Part shown: positions 22,655 to 34,240 of the stretch, piece by piece | How positions within the stretch are numbered: position 1 is the first letter of the stretch | Layout of the letters: each line of letters starts with the position of its first letter | The notes under the pieces: generated by a model | The model's database searches: none | Seen by the model: the letters and a program-made list of their open reading frames with translations, nothing else | What the model was told of the DNA's origin: nothing | Assembly: GCA_030998225.1 (NCBI GenBank) | Contig: JAPYXD010000711.1 | Coordinates: 1,798,001 to 1,862,000 of the forward strand | Direction: 5' to 3' | From: Diplolepis rosae | Taxonomy: Eukaryota; Arthropoda; Insecta; Hymenoptera; Diplolepididae | DNA length: 64,000 nt | Made by a program: the position numbers and the translations under genes

Positions 22655-24241
22655 CCTCTTGGGACACGGTCGACGATACATCGACTTCTCCTCTACAAAC
22701 CGCTGCTGCACAGACCTCGAAGAGTTGCCACACCCTTCTCTTCCGCCATATTATTTTTCTATTTGTGGAAAAATAAAAGTCATTTTATACGAGAACTGCC
22801 TTGTTCTTGATTTTACAACCCCAACTGCCCTTTTGAGGGCAAGGAATATTCTTACTGTTCTTTTTCTGTAATAACTCGAACTGTCCTTTTGAGGACAAAT
22901 TTAACATACACCCGTCCTTCTCAGGCCGAGAAAAAACCAAACATCTTTGAACGCACTGAACTTTGAACGCACTGAACCTTGAACGCATTGAAATCTTGAA
23001 CGAAATCGAAACCTTGAACGCCTTCATCACCTCGGATGCAGCTCCTGCATCAACCGACGCAGTCCACCACCAGCCAAGCAGTCTCAGCAGTAGCCAAGCA
23101 GCCTCAGCAGTAGCTAAGCTACCTCAGCCGCAGCCATCAGCAGCTTCATCAGCAGCCTCAGCAGTAGCCAAGCAGCCTCCGCAGCCTCCGCAGTAGCCCA
23201 GCAGCTTCATCAGTAGCCGAAGCAGCTTCACCACCAGCGGGTCCCTGGTTCCCTCCCAGCTCAGCTTTCGTTGATGCTCTTCGGGTCGAATCACGGACTC
23301 CTGACGTGTGGGACCGAATCCACGGACCCGAAACTAAACTTTTGAACGACTTAAGATCGTTGAACGCATTTAAGGTCATTGAACGCATTTGAGATCATTG
23401 AACGCATTTAAGATCATTGAACGCATTAAGATCTTTGAACGCATTAAGATCTTTGAACGTTTAAACAGGGGTTCTTAGGTAGGATCGCATATAGGCGCAA
23501 GCCGTAAGTTGGATCGTAGGATTTTGTGTAGGGATAAGTTGAAGGTACCCGCGAAGGATTTTGTGTGGAAACAAATCGCAGGTCCCTTCGTAGGATTTTG
23601 TGTAGGGACAAGTCGTAGGTTCCCATGTAGGATCCTATGCAGAATACTATATAGGATCCTATGCCAAATCCTATAGGTACTACCTAGAAGGAAACACCCA
23701 CGTAGGATCCTATATAGGTAACTATGTAGGCATTTTCAGTAGGGATAGACCTGACAAGTTTCAACATAGCCACAGATAAAAATAAATTATCAGGCCTTAC
23801 CATCCTGATATAATCAGCTAACCACCTCCCTTGCATCCAAAAATCCAAACTACCCTCGCCTTTTGCTCGGGACGTAACAGCTGATTGGGTGACAGTGGTG
23901 GGATTGTCACTTTTGTTGTCACAACTGATAATAATTTAAAAATTATTTAAATGAAGCTATTTGAAATTATATGTGCAATTTATTCTGCATACAAATTGTA
24001 CATAAATAAGAGCTTCAAAATTACAAAATTATAATTCTAGTAGAAATAATTAGATAAGATATTTCTACTTGTAAAAATTAAAAAATTTGGAATTAAAATC
24101 TTAAAACAAATTCTTTGTAGCAAGATGGTGCAAGTGAAGGGTCTAAAAGGTCTAGAAAAATTAAAAACATTATTCATTTGACATAAATAAATTATAATTC
24201 AAAGATTTTTCTACTTACAGTTTTAGCAGCAAACTGTGTTG
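22655..24241. repeat. Minisatellite-rich noncoding region
   Basis: No gene is credible. GAACGCACTGAA-like units occur at about 22945-23005. An imperfect CAGCAGTAGCCAAG array runs 23075-23215. Six units of an 18-19 bp repeat (GAACGCATTTAAGATCATT) lie at 23342-23459. Three AGGATTTTGTGTAGGG units lie at 23515-23610, and palindromic TAGGATCCTA recurs at about 23627, 23657 and 23704. The open frame through the CAG array is repetitive and probably not coding. Confidence 0.6.
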
Positions 24242-24785
24242 AAGCCGTACTGAATGCAAGTAAACAAATAGTATTAAAACATCAAATTTTTAAATTCAAA
24301 ATATTATAATTATCCAAATTTCTAAAAGTACTAAAATTATACAAGGTTTTGTGCTTGAGCCTGGCTTGTTTAACTTCTTACTACTAAAATTGTCAAATTG
24401 TTAACTCAGTTTGAATTCAATTTTAAAACAAAACAAAAACAACACACGCGAGTATAAGTCCTTTTTAGATTCGTTGAACAGTCATCATCGATTACGATCG
24501 ACTGGGTAAAGCAAAGTTCGAAGTTTTTGAATTGTAATTGTTTATAACTTCCATTTTAACTTTGTTATCTGACAGAATATTTTTGATTGCAAAGATTGTC
24601 CAAGAGTTTGTGCTTGAGTCTAGCTTGTCCAATCTTGCATCTCTAAAATTCTGTGACATTAAACAAATTTTTTTCGTTTATTAACAATAGACATTTTCTG
24701 TGATTTTAAAGATTAATTAAGGATTTATGCTTTAGTCTGGCTTAATTAATCTTGTATCATTGAAAATGCAAGTTGTTAATACACA
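24242..24785 (+). repeat. Left arm of a 4.46 kb inverted-repeat structure, with hairpin motifs
   Basis: This segment is homologous, as reverse complement, to 28165-28702. It contains three copies of a hairpin with a 19-base loop: stems at 24333-24345/24365-24377, 24592-24604/24624-24636 and 24709-24721/24741-24753. The last is perfect (AAGATTAATTAAG against CTTAATTAATCTT). Loops read like GATTTATGCTTTAGTCTGG. A weaker fourth copy starts near 24820. Confidence 0.75.
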
Positions 24786-26901
24786 TAACCAACTCATAAA
24801 TTCAACTATTGCAAAAATTCGCTCAAGAATTCGCGGTTGCGTCTGGCCTGACCTACCTTATATCACTGAAAACATATAATTCAAGGTTGAACGCAGCAGT
24901 GACTGCACGCATCACTGCAAGAATGTACAGTCTATTAATAGCAAGTATAAATCATTAACAACAGTAATTTAAAAATTGAAGTGACCACATTCAGTTAGCA
25001 GTAAACATATACGGACAAATAAATAAACAAAATTAGCAATAAGTAAACTTTTCTAAATTAACAATTAAAAATAAACTTAAAGTAAATACCATATTACAGT
25101 ATATAATAATAATTGATTTATAATAATTTTCAGAAGTCAACACCTTTAAATAGATTCTCATAAGAAAGCGATAAAGGATTAATTTAAAAAAAAAACACAA
25201 CAGCTTATCCAAACTTTGAACCCTTTTAGAGACTCAAAATGTCAAAAATCGCGACCATATGGGTAGGGTCGCAAAGAATGAAGAAATTAAGGGCTACAGA
25301 ATAGCCTTTTCATGATTTTAAAAAATTTTCAATTTTGCACATAAAAAGACAAAATTTAGGGCCATTGACTTGAAACCGGTATCGGCCAGGAAGGAAATTG
25401 TCAGTGACGGAAAACTCCGCGATATTTCCACACCAGGTATCGAAACTCACCTCGGGTGAAGATCCTGACAAAATTCGGGTGACAAATAACTTCAACGACT
25501 TTTCTGAATTCTTCGAGTCTACGTTTGAAAGAGCTGAGGACATCCTTCAAGGAAAATCACACAAACCCATAGACTGTTCTGATACTTCAATCGCAACGGT
25601 AAAATCCCAAAAATCCTCGGTGAAAATAGTATTTAAAAATCCTTTCGGCCTTTGAAAGTCAAGGACAGCCGCAGGATCAGACGTGACTCTGGTAGACCTG
25701 GATTCGGTCTGCAAGGGTTCACTAATAGAATTGTCTTCAGGCCCAGACACAGGCGTAGGTGAGTTTTAAATGTTTGAAGATAATTCAATTTGACATATAT
25801 AGAATCTCTATGATTAAAAATTCCCGGTATGCCAAATACAGACAAACCGCGGAACCAGGACAGTTGCAAATACAGTCTTGAGAGCCCTGGAAATCCAGAG
25901 GACAGTCAAGACCTTTCTAAATCTCTACCCCAAATTCAGAATCCGATTAATCACACTAACGCCTTTGTTGACGGACTGCATCTGTTCAGACCAAACAAGC
26001 GCTTTAGGCGTATTCATCCCCCCTCTCCATTTAACGATATCTGTCTATTCACATGAGCGCTTTGGGAAAGTTCTAGGCACTAAGAAAACCAACAAGTAAT
26101 TAACGCCATTGACCACTTTCTTAATTTTTGCGCTATGATTCTTTTCAAGACAATAATGATATAAGTGATAACGTAAAGAAACATTATTATTTATATAGGT
26201 AGATATATAGTTTGATAAACTGACTGACAAGAGTGAGCTGGCTTGAAGATTGCAATTAGAGCACATCAACAATTGATAGTGTAAGAATCTTGAATAAATA
26301 AATAAATATATATATGCATGTGTATGTGGACGCTTCCACGGCTTTATATTAAATTGGTAGTATTTATCGAATTCGACCTAAGAAAAAATCGTTGTAAACA
26401 ATTTAACATAAAGATGATACCAAACAATGAATAAAATAAAAAAAATCAAATAGAGCGAAGAATTTATTTTTTAATTGGGCAAATTTTGAAGTTCCATGGA
26501 ATTACTCATATATGCAGCTCACATACTCTATACCCGGCATTCAAGTCAAAATAGTTTCAGGGCAATAAGAGTGTACTCAGTCACATTTTTTAAGAAATTC
26601 TAACGAGGATGACATGTCAACACTAGAGAAAATAAAAAAACAATTTTTAGTAACTTTTGTAAACCCAAGATACATTGGGACTTTCGGAAAAGTTCTCGCT
26701 GCCAGGAAACAAGCCAGCATCAGGTTAAATAAGCTATATTGATGTATTTGTAGGCATAGAATGCACGTAAGTATATGCCAATAATTCTTATGTAATATGC
26801 GTAGTTTTGAGTCCCCATCTTATAGGCAAAGCATCTATAGCTAAATACAAAATTGTTCTCACCAGACTCAATTTTCTGAATTATCGGTTAAACACATAAA
26901 A
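24786..26901. other. Interior of the inverted-repeat structure, coding status unclear
   Basis: AT-rich leader-like DNA to about 25240. From 25240 to 26100, fragmented open frames occur (for example one reading DPDKIRVTNNFNDFSEFFES at about 25460-25520, and another reading TVKTFLNLYPKFR near 25905). They are interrupted and I do not recognise them. They may be remnants of the retrotransposon whose gag-like frame starts at 26902. Confidence 0.35.
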
Positions 26902-27342
26902 ATGTTGAATAACAACCAAACGCGAAGCCGGCACGCTAGTGATCCTGGTTCAACTAAAGTACCTGGTCACGAACAGTACGTGAATCTATCCCAGACCATG
27001 ACGGGGTATGTACCTTATATCCCCGCCACCTCACAGCTGCAAGCGATGTACACAAGTCTTACAATGGCCTAGGTTTTGGAATGCATGACACTTCAACAGA
27101 GCACTTTTCACATTCCCCGATTTGATTGCAGAAATCCTCCACTAAGGGAATTCTTACAGGACGTATCAAACGGGGCAGTGTTTATTACTCCTGCCAATGA
27201 ACCAGGTTTTATGAACCTTTTAGCTGTGGGTAAATTTCAGTACAAATCGAACGCTTATAAAATGCAAAATTTGTACATAAAATCATTGGATATCTCAGGT
27301 AGAGTCCCAGACCCGACTGCTGGTCGATATTACGCAACGTAA
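26902..27342 (+). pseudogene. LTR retrotransposon gag N-terminal pseudogene
   Basis: The Met at 26902 opens MLNNNQTRSRHASDPG. The frame passes a TAG at about 27070 and continues into the capsid-like block FHIPRFDCRNPPLREFLQDV and NGAVFITPANEPGF. This block is typical of insect Gag. Homology fades after about 27250, with LAVGKF in place of the usual continuation, and TAA closes the frame at 27340-27342. The rest of gag and pol are absent. Confidence 0.6.
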
Positions 27343-28164
27343 AGTGCAATGTAAGAAATTTGTCTCATTTGTCATGAAGGTTTGAAAGGGTATTTCTATG
27401 TAATTTTACGCGCTGAATATGAAAAAAATAGTAAAAAGCTTCCCAAAGACAATATTGGCATTTTATTGCGCCAATCGCTGTGAGGGTGGCGCTATGAATT
27501 AGGTTAATTTTGAGTTGTTTTATGTTATCGAAGATGGCTAATTTTTCTTTCTGAATTAAATTAATATTTATTATCAATTCGGATCATATTAAAAATCACC
27601 TACTTTGTTTTTTAATAATTCTGAATAAACTGTAATTATAGTATTTGATTCATTTTTAAACACTATTTGAAAGATTCTATGTGCCATATAATTTTTTCAC
27701 TAATTGTAGTGGTCCGACTTTGGCTCTAATTTAGTTAACATAGACAATATCTTATCTCAATCACCTTGAATTTTAGTTTTTTTCGTGGGAAAAATTTTCA
27801 ATTTTTGAAGAGGCTGTCTTGTAGCCCTCAGTTTTTTCTTCTTTTACGATTTGTCGCGATTTTTTACTTTTTAAGGCTATAAAGGGGGTTTGGTCGCTGA
27901 ATATGAAATCGAGGTCGAAATTCTAAATTTCGAAATGGCTGATCCAATATAGCAACGATAAATGGAACGACTGTCATTGACATCCGCCAATTCTTTAGAT
28001 TTTTCCAAATTTTGCTTAGCCATATTGGATCAGCCATTTCGATTTTTTAACCCGAATTCGTATTCAGCGACCAAAATAACCCCTTAGTACCAATTTTCAA
28101 TTAAATCCATTCAGTAGAACGTCCCGCACGGGCCCACGTTGCGATTTTCGGTCTGCACAGTGAA
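27343..28164. other. Noncoding, contains a fold-back related to the 48.6 kb repeat
   Basis: The palindromic segment at 27882-28086 pairs GGTCGCTGAATATGAA and CGAAATGGCTGATCCAATAT with their complements. Its core resembles the GGATCCAATATGG unit of the tandem array at 48636-48930. The remainder is AT-rich with no gene. Confidence 0.55.
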
Positions 28165-28702
28165 GGGGTTAACCACATGCGTTTTCGTTAATACAAGATT
28201 AGTTGAGCCAGACTCGAGCACAATTCATAAAATAATCTTTTAAATGACGGAAAATGTTTATTGTTAATTAACAAAAAAATTTTGGTTTAATGTCAGAATT
28301 TTGGAGGTGCAAGATTTGATAAGCTAGACTAAAGCATAAATTCTTAGAAAATCCATGCAATCAAAAATATTCTATTAGTTAACAGAGTTCAAATGGAACT
28401 TATAAACAATCAGAATGCAAGCACTTCGAACTTTGCCTTGCGCAGTCGATCGTAACTGATGTTGGCCGTTCAACGAATCTAAAAAGGACTTATACTGTCG
28501 TATGCTGTGAACGTTTTGCTCTAAACTTGAATTTAAACTTAGTTATCATTTTAAGAATTTCAGTAGTACGAAATTATAGGAGACAGGCTCAAGAAAAATC
28601 TTGTATAATTTTAGTAGTTTCCGAAATTCGGATAACTATAATTTTTTGGATTTAAATATTCAATGCTTTAATACTATAAGATTATACAGTAGGGCGTATC
28701 GA
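28165..28702 (-). repeat. Right arm of the 4.46 kb inverted-repeat structure
   Basis: Reverse complement of 24242-24785, with the same order of hairpins. Stems are 28195-28207/28226-28239, 28311-28323/28343-28355 and 28571-28582/28600-28611. The loops keep the GTGCTCGAGTCTGG-like core when read on the minus strand, while the stem bases differ from the left-arm copies. Confidence 0.75.
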
Positions 28703-29137
28703 AAAAAATTTGATCTTCTCGTTTTTGAATAGGGCTAAAAAGTTTCATATAGATGCGAAAATATTCCTCCTAAAAGATGAGGTCATCAAAAAATGTCTTC
28801 CGTTTTCAATCTCGAAAAAATGGCCAAATGTGGAGGAATAGAGTATTTTCCGTGATTATTGAGCCAGAAGGTGTTATTAATAATATAAATCATGGTCAAA
28901 AATTGTATAGTGCATCCTTAAATGTGACTGCATCATATAGGCTTGAACAAAGGAAGTTGAACGATATCACATTGATCATAAAGTGGTCGAAAATCGAAAA
29001 AATCACTGAATATCGCATTTTTTCAATATTTCAGAGCCTTAAAATATTGTTTTGGACCTGGAAAGATGGTGCGAAGTCACACACAACATCTACAATTCTA
29101 CAATCTACATGTATGCTCGTGTGGTGAAAGTTCATCA
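28703..29137. other. Noncoding spacer
   Basis: An uninterrupted frame at 28777-29127 has no recognisable motif and poor coding character. It is read here as noncoding. Confidence 0.4.
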
Positions 29138-29356
29138 ATAGTATATTACGTGCCTAGGCGCACAATGAGGGTTATTGCGTGACGAGCGACAATGCTCGCA
29201 GGAGATCGAAGCCGAGGCGCGATCAGTCCTGCGAGCATTGTCGCGAGTCGCGTAGTTTCCCGAATGTGTGCATTGGCACGTATTCTATTTTATGTGACTT
29301 CGGTGCGGATACGAGTTTTTATGCGTACACTCGAATCAAATCTAGTATTGTAGTTG
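29138..29356 (+). mobile_element. MITE (TTATGTGCC family), first half, split by insertion
   Basis: Starts ATAGTATATTACGTGCCTAG, as other copies do. It contains a perfect 18 bp stem (29186-29203 with 29227-29244, GCGACAATGCTCGCAGGA) around a 23-base loop. The element breaks off at 29356 and resumes at 33179, by comparison with the unsplit copy at 33491. Confidence 0.8.
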
Positions 29357-29677
29357 CAGGGTTGCCACAAGTTTCAGTATCCTAATTTCCCTGACATTTC
29401 CCTGACTTTTCCCTTATTTTCAAGCTGATTTCCCTGACCAAAATCTATTGTAAGAGGACTCATTTCGGTGGAACTATGTTCCTATTATAGAATATTTGCG
29501 TGTTTTACCCTATTATTTTTCAACAGAGAGGATGTTAAATAAGAGAAGGTAAGATAGAAACAACGTATTTTTATTTACTCATTTTTTATCAAAACTTAAA
29601 AGGAAACGAACTGGTATGCCATAACTTTTTGGTTATATCAATCACAGCGGGGTCAACTTAAAGAGATCAATCTTACA

Positions 29678-29886
29678 TATTAGTGGTTTCATTGTTTAAA
29701 CAATTTTCGCATGTTTGCCCCCTCAGTGGAAAAATATTTAATATCTTCCGATCTAATTGAGTCTCCACTTTTATTAAATATGCGCTAGTTACATTGTGAC
29801 ATAGCGCATATGATACTTCTTTTTCCACATTTTTTCACTGAGGGGGCAAACATGCGAAAATTGTTTAAACAATTAAACTACTAATA
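29678..29886. mobile_element. Short palindromic MITE inside the 3.8 kb element
   Basis: Arms of about 50 bp are almost perfect complements, including ATTGTTTAAACAATTTTCGC and ATGTTTGCCCCCTCAGTG. The loop is about 100 bp. It lies only in the left arm of the larger palindrome, so it arrived later or was lost from the right. Confidence 0.75.
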
Positions 29887-32529
29887 TCTGTAGTTATTTA
29901 ACAAAATAAAAATTATAAAAATATTTATCTGAAAACATAACGCAATAAATTACACTAAAAGTTTATGCAATATATATTTTTTTTAAAGTTCTCATTTCAT
30001 AATTAGTTTATACATGCTTGTTCTGCAATATCCATTTGACAGAATAGAGTAATAAAGTTTCGTTGTTCTCATTTCCAAATTACTTTACAGACATTTATTC
30101 TTATTATAGCTATTTTTCTTTTGAAAAAAAGTATTCCAGCACGTCATCCTTCAAAAATTTTCGCCAACAACAGAGTAAATAACGAATTACCAGTTTTACT
30201 GCCGATTTACCGAATTACGGTAAGAAATTACCAGTGAGCAAAAAATGGCGGTATCGGCACATCACTAGTCCAGAAGCAACGGCTGAACCATGTTAGCCTA
30301 GCAAGAGGAGCACTTACTGTCACAGCCGTGAGAATGTGAAACCACGCGAGTATACGCAGAACGTGGACGTTTTCGGCCTCCACCACTGACCCGTGTGGAT
30401 CTGCACACAATCAAACTTCGTTCAAACGTGGCGCGAAACAGACGACATATTTAAAATGACTAAATAGATATTTTAAGAAACTACCCTCCTTTTTTAGATA
30501 TTTTAAAAAACCTTCACATAAAATGAATATCTAAAAGATTTTTTTCGAATTTTAGGATGATTTAAACAATTGAGAAACAAAATGTCCAGTAAAATTTATA
30601 GTTCAATAAATTTTAAAAGCTTCAAAACAAAATATAGATTTATATATTTTTTAGTATTGTAAATAAACTATTTCAAATAAAAAATTATGCCTGAAATAGT
30701 TTGTATTAAAATGTTATAAATATAAAGAACATAAATTGTATTTAAATTTACACACAAAATTACACAATAAGATTTTTTTGGTAGAAAGCAGTATGAAAAA
30801 ACATTAAATTCCAATAAAATATTTTTTAAAGTTTTTGAAATATGTAAAATTTTTTATGAAATGTCGTTTTCGAACCCCAAGTGCGAATAAAAGGTTTCAT
30901 TATTTGAAAAGAAATCATGCCTAAATTTGGATACGAAATTACATCATAAGATTTCTCAGCTGTGATGTAAAGTTGAAGAATATTTCGTACGAATAAAGTG
31001 CTTCGAAACAAATTATTTAATATATATTTTATTATATTTTGTCAATATATTAGTGTAAGTAAAGGGTTAAAATATTTAATAAATATATGCACACTACATT
31101 TAAATATGAATACAAAATAAAACTGAAATTTCTTTGGTATGAAGCAAATTTATTAATTATTTAACGCATTTTTTTGAATGATAGTTTTATCGATAAACAT
31201 TACGGAAATCCCTGTTAAAATTAACATTTTGAAGAAAATTTCTTATTTTATTAGTTTAACAGGCATTCCTTAGCGAATTTATAAGTTGCACACGCCGAAA
31301 AAAGTTTAGTAAAATTTACAGAAAGTTCAGTACTTATTTTTACAAATTGAATTTTGAGTAGATATATTACCAGAAATCTGGTCCAATTAACAGTTTTTTT
31401 GTACAGTCCACTTAACTCCCAGTGAAATCTACCAAACTTGATTTTTTTCGTATCTGATAGATTTCACTAGATGCTAAGGGAAACGTACAGAAAATATGTA
31501 TACATGCACATGCATCAACTTTTGTTTTCAAAATTTTGGAAATGGTAAAGAAGATAGAAACGGACATAGATAGACTACTTTTTGTTTCGACAATGATACG
31601 AAATTTTCTGATACATATTTCTTTTTAATTTAACTTTTATTAATTTCGAAACCGCAGTAGTCTATCTACGTCCGTTTTTATCGTCTTTATCATTTCCTAA
31701 ATTTTGAGCAGAAAATACCTAGCTCTTAAATACTTCAATACATTTCCTAAAAAGCTAATTTTTTTCCTTTCTACAGAGTTTTTGAATTTTCAAATTAAGA
31801 GTCTCTGCATATACAACAAAAACACAATATTAATTTTAAACTTGAACCTCATATTTATTGTAAAACACAATTTTGTGCATAATTTTTAAATTACAATAAT
31901 AGATTTAAAAGCTACACAAAGTTTAAATCGATATATATTTTTTTAAATATTAACATTTATTGAATTTCAAATGTTAATGCAAAATTATATTTCAAGTGTC
32001 TAAATCATTCTGAAAATTTAACAAAATTCTTCAGGTATTTTTTTTAGGCAAATATTTTTCAAAATATATGAAATCAAATAATTTAAATTTAAATTAAATA
32101 TTCCGTAAATAATGAATTGGCATGCCTTTTGCGCTTTTTTTGAGCGGAGTCAGGAAAAAAATACCTAATTTTACCGAGTCAACAATTTAAAATAGTTATA
32201 GCACAAAATTTTTGCAAATTAAATAGATATTTTAATACAATTCACACCTTTTTGGAAAGTATAATACATTTGCTGATAATCATTACCAAAATGCCAGTAA
32301 AATTAATAAAATAAGCAATTTTCTTCAAAATGTTGATTTTAACAGGCATTTCCGTAATATTTATCGACAAAACTATTATTTAAACAAAATTTGTTTCGAA
32401 GCATTTTATTCAAAGGAAATTTTCTGTGTAAATTTAAATACAATTTATGTTCTTTATGTTTATAACATTTTAATATAATGTATTTTAGGCCTTTTTTCTA
32501 TTTGAAATAGTTTATTTACAATACTAAAA

Positions 32530-32624
32530 ATAGTATATTATGTGCCTAGGCGCATAATGAGGGTTATTACGCCGAGACTCTCAACTGTAGCGTAAGAACG
32601 AGTTTACATACCGGAGGCACATAA
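32530..32624 (+). mobile_element. Short (95 bp) TTATGTGCC-family MITE inside the right arm
   Basis: Keeps both ends, ATAGTATATTATGTGCCTAG and CCGGAGGCACATAA, with the centre deleted. The matching place in the left arm, near 30640-30660, lacks it and serves as an empty site: the AATACTAAAAA sequence runs straight on. Confidence 0.8.
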
Positions 32625-33178
32625 AATATATTAATCTATATTTTGTTTCGAAGCTTTTAACATTTATTAAACTACACATTTTACTGAAATTTTTTTTCTT
32701 AAGTGTTTGAATTATCCTATAATTCGAAAAAAATCTTTTAGATATTTATTTTAGGCGAAGGTTTTTCAAAATATCTAAAAAAGGAAGGTAATTTCTCAAA
32801 TTATCTATTTAGTCACATAAAATATGTCGTCTACTTCGCGCCACGTTTGCACGAAGTCAAGAGAAACATAATTTCTCGATCTTAGCTCAATAGCCGACAG
32901 CGTGGAATCGAAGCGTGGAAGTGGTGACACGCCGAGTTTGGTTGTGTGAGGTTCCACACGGATCAGTAGTGGGGGCCGAAAAGTTCCACGATCTGAGAAC
33001 ACTTTCGCTAGCCTGTGTCTGCTGACAGCGAGTTAACCGAGCAAGAAGGAAGAAGAGTTGAAGAAACTGACCGCGGCACAGTGAAACGCAGTAACGCACG
33101 ATCTGGCCACAGCGATTCCCTGACTAAACCTTGAATTCCCTGACTTTTTCCTGACTTCACTGAATTGTGGCAACCCTG

Positions 33179-33490
33179 TAGATGTTTGCGGCGCTAGTCA
33201 ATACACTTGATATTTCGCGACTAGTCCCAGCCATTTTGATTTTATCGATCTTGTGGAGTAGTAGCTTGTTGTAATAGAGCATGCGCAGTTCAAATGTACA
33301 AGGCTTTGTCAGTAGGGTACTAACGCTGTACAAAGAAGAAGAAGAATAAGAAGAAGATTCTGCTCGGCTGTAAGACTATATGCGCATGCGCAGTTCAATT
33401 TTCACATTATATTCCTCTGTAACGGAATACACAACATTCCGTTACTCTCAGCTGTAACGGAAAAACGAGTTTCCGCGCTGGAGGCACATA
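33179..33490 (+). mobile_element. MITE (TTATGTGCC family), second half after the split
   Basis: Continues the copy begun at 29138. The GTTTGCGGCGCTAGT segment matches the unsplit neighbour at about 33767. It ends in GGAGGCACATA at 33490, directly abutting the next copy. GAAGAAGAAGAATAAGAAG repeats lie at about 33328-33357. Confidence 0.75.
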
Positions 33491-34069
33491 ATAGTATATT
33501 ATGTGCCTAGGCACACAATGAGGGTGATTGCGTGACGAGCGACAATGTTCGCAGAAGATCGAAGCCAAGGCGTAGTCGAGGCGTAGGTGAGGCAAAGCCG
33601 AGACAAAGCCGAGACGAATCCGAGGCGCGATCAGTCGTGCGAGCATTGTCGCGAGTCTCGCAATGTCCCGAATTGTGTGCATTGGCACTTATTCTATTTT
33701 ATGTGACTGTGATGCGGATACGAGTTTTTATGCATACATTGGAATTTAATCTAGTACTTATTGTAGTTGTTTGCTGCGCTAGTTGTACGAAGCGGGCGAC
33801 AATTGGCGACTAGTCCCGGCCATTTTGATTTTATCGGTCTTGTGTAGTAGTCAGTGCTAACGCTGTACGAAGAAGAAGTGAGAAGAAGAAGAATAAGAAA
33901 TAGATTGCGTTCCGCTGTACGAAGAAGAAGTGAGCAGAAGAAGAATAAGAAATAGATTGCGTTCCGCCGTAAGACTATAATGCACATGCGCAGTTCAATT
34001 TCTACATTGTATTCCTCTGTAACGGAATATACAACATTGCTTTACTCTCAGCTGTAACGGAAAAACGAG
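33491..34069 (+). mobile_element. MITE (TTATGTGCC family), tandem copy lacking the last bases
   Basis: Begins ATAGTATATTATGTGCCTAG at 33491 and carries a GC-rich stem with CGACAATG and its complement near 33540 and 33650. It includes a tandem duplication of about 52 bp at 33862-33966 (GCTGTACGAAGAAGAAGTGA twice). It stops after AACGAGTTTCC without the GGCACATAA end. Confidence 0.75.
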
Positions 34070-34240
34070 TTTCCATTTTTCCATTTTATGACTATATTAA
34101 TGTTTAACTTACAGAAAATATTAAAATTCAATCAATAATCGTGAATTAAGTCCCATCTCCTAAAATCCAAATTAAAATTTTCTAAATCACTTATTGCCTC
34201 CGTCTTTTGTTTCAACCACTCATCGCCTCTGTCTTTTGTT

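Larger units (their letters stand above)
29357..33178. mobile_element. 3.8 kb palindromic element with 14 bp termini, nested in a MITE
   Basis: The ends are exact inverted copies, CAGGGTTGCCACAA at 29357 and its complement ending at 33178. Much of the interior is a giant imperfect palindrome. About 30250-31600 is complementary to about 31640-33060, with the centre near 31620. The termini and the roughly 8 bp imperfect flanking repeat (GTAGTTGC/GTAGATGT) resemble hAT elements. No transposase frame is visible, so it is a nonautonomous fold-back form. Two smaller MITEs sit inside it. Confidence 0.75.

Noticed and set aside
22963..23196. Ser/Ala/Gln-rich open frame as a gene
   Set aside because: It is read entirely through minisatellite and CAG-type repeats and lacks splice or start support.
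24786..26100. Open frames at 25.3-26.1 kb as a host gene
   Set aside because: They are interrupted by stops and frame changes on both strands, with no splice pattern. They are recorded only as possible element remnants.
28777..29127. 116-codon plus-strand ORF as a gene
   Set aside because: It has no recognisable motif, lies in dispersed-repeat DNA and has the composition of a chance AT-rich frame.
32805..33099. Minus-strand cysteine-containing ORF in the palindrome as a gene
   Set aside because: It lies in the arm of the inverted repeat and has no motif. The opposite arm gives a different short frame.
29357..33178. Complete autonomous hAT transposon
   Set aside because: The termini suit the superfamily, but no transposase frame or dimerisation motif is visible and the interior is a palindrome.
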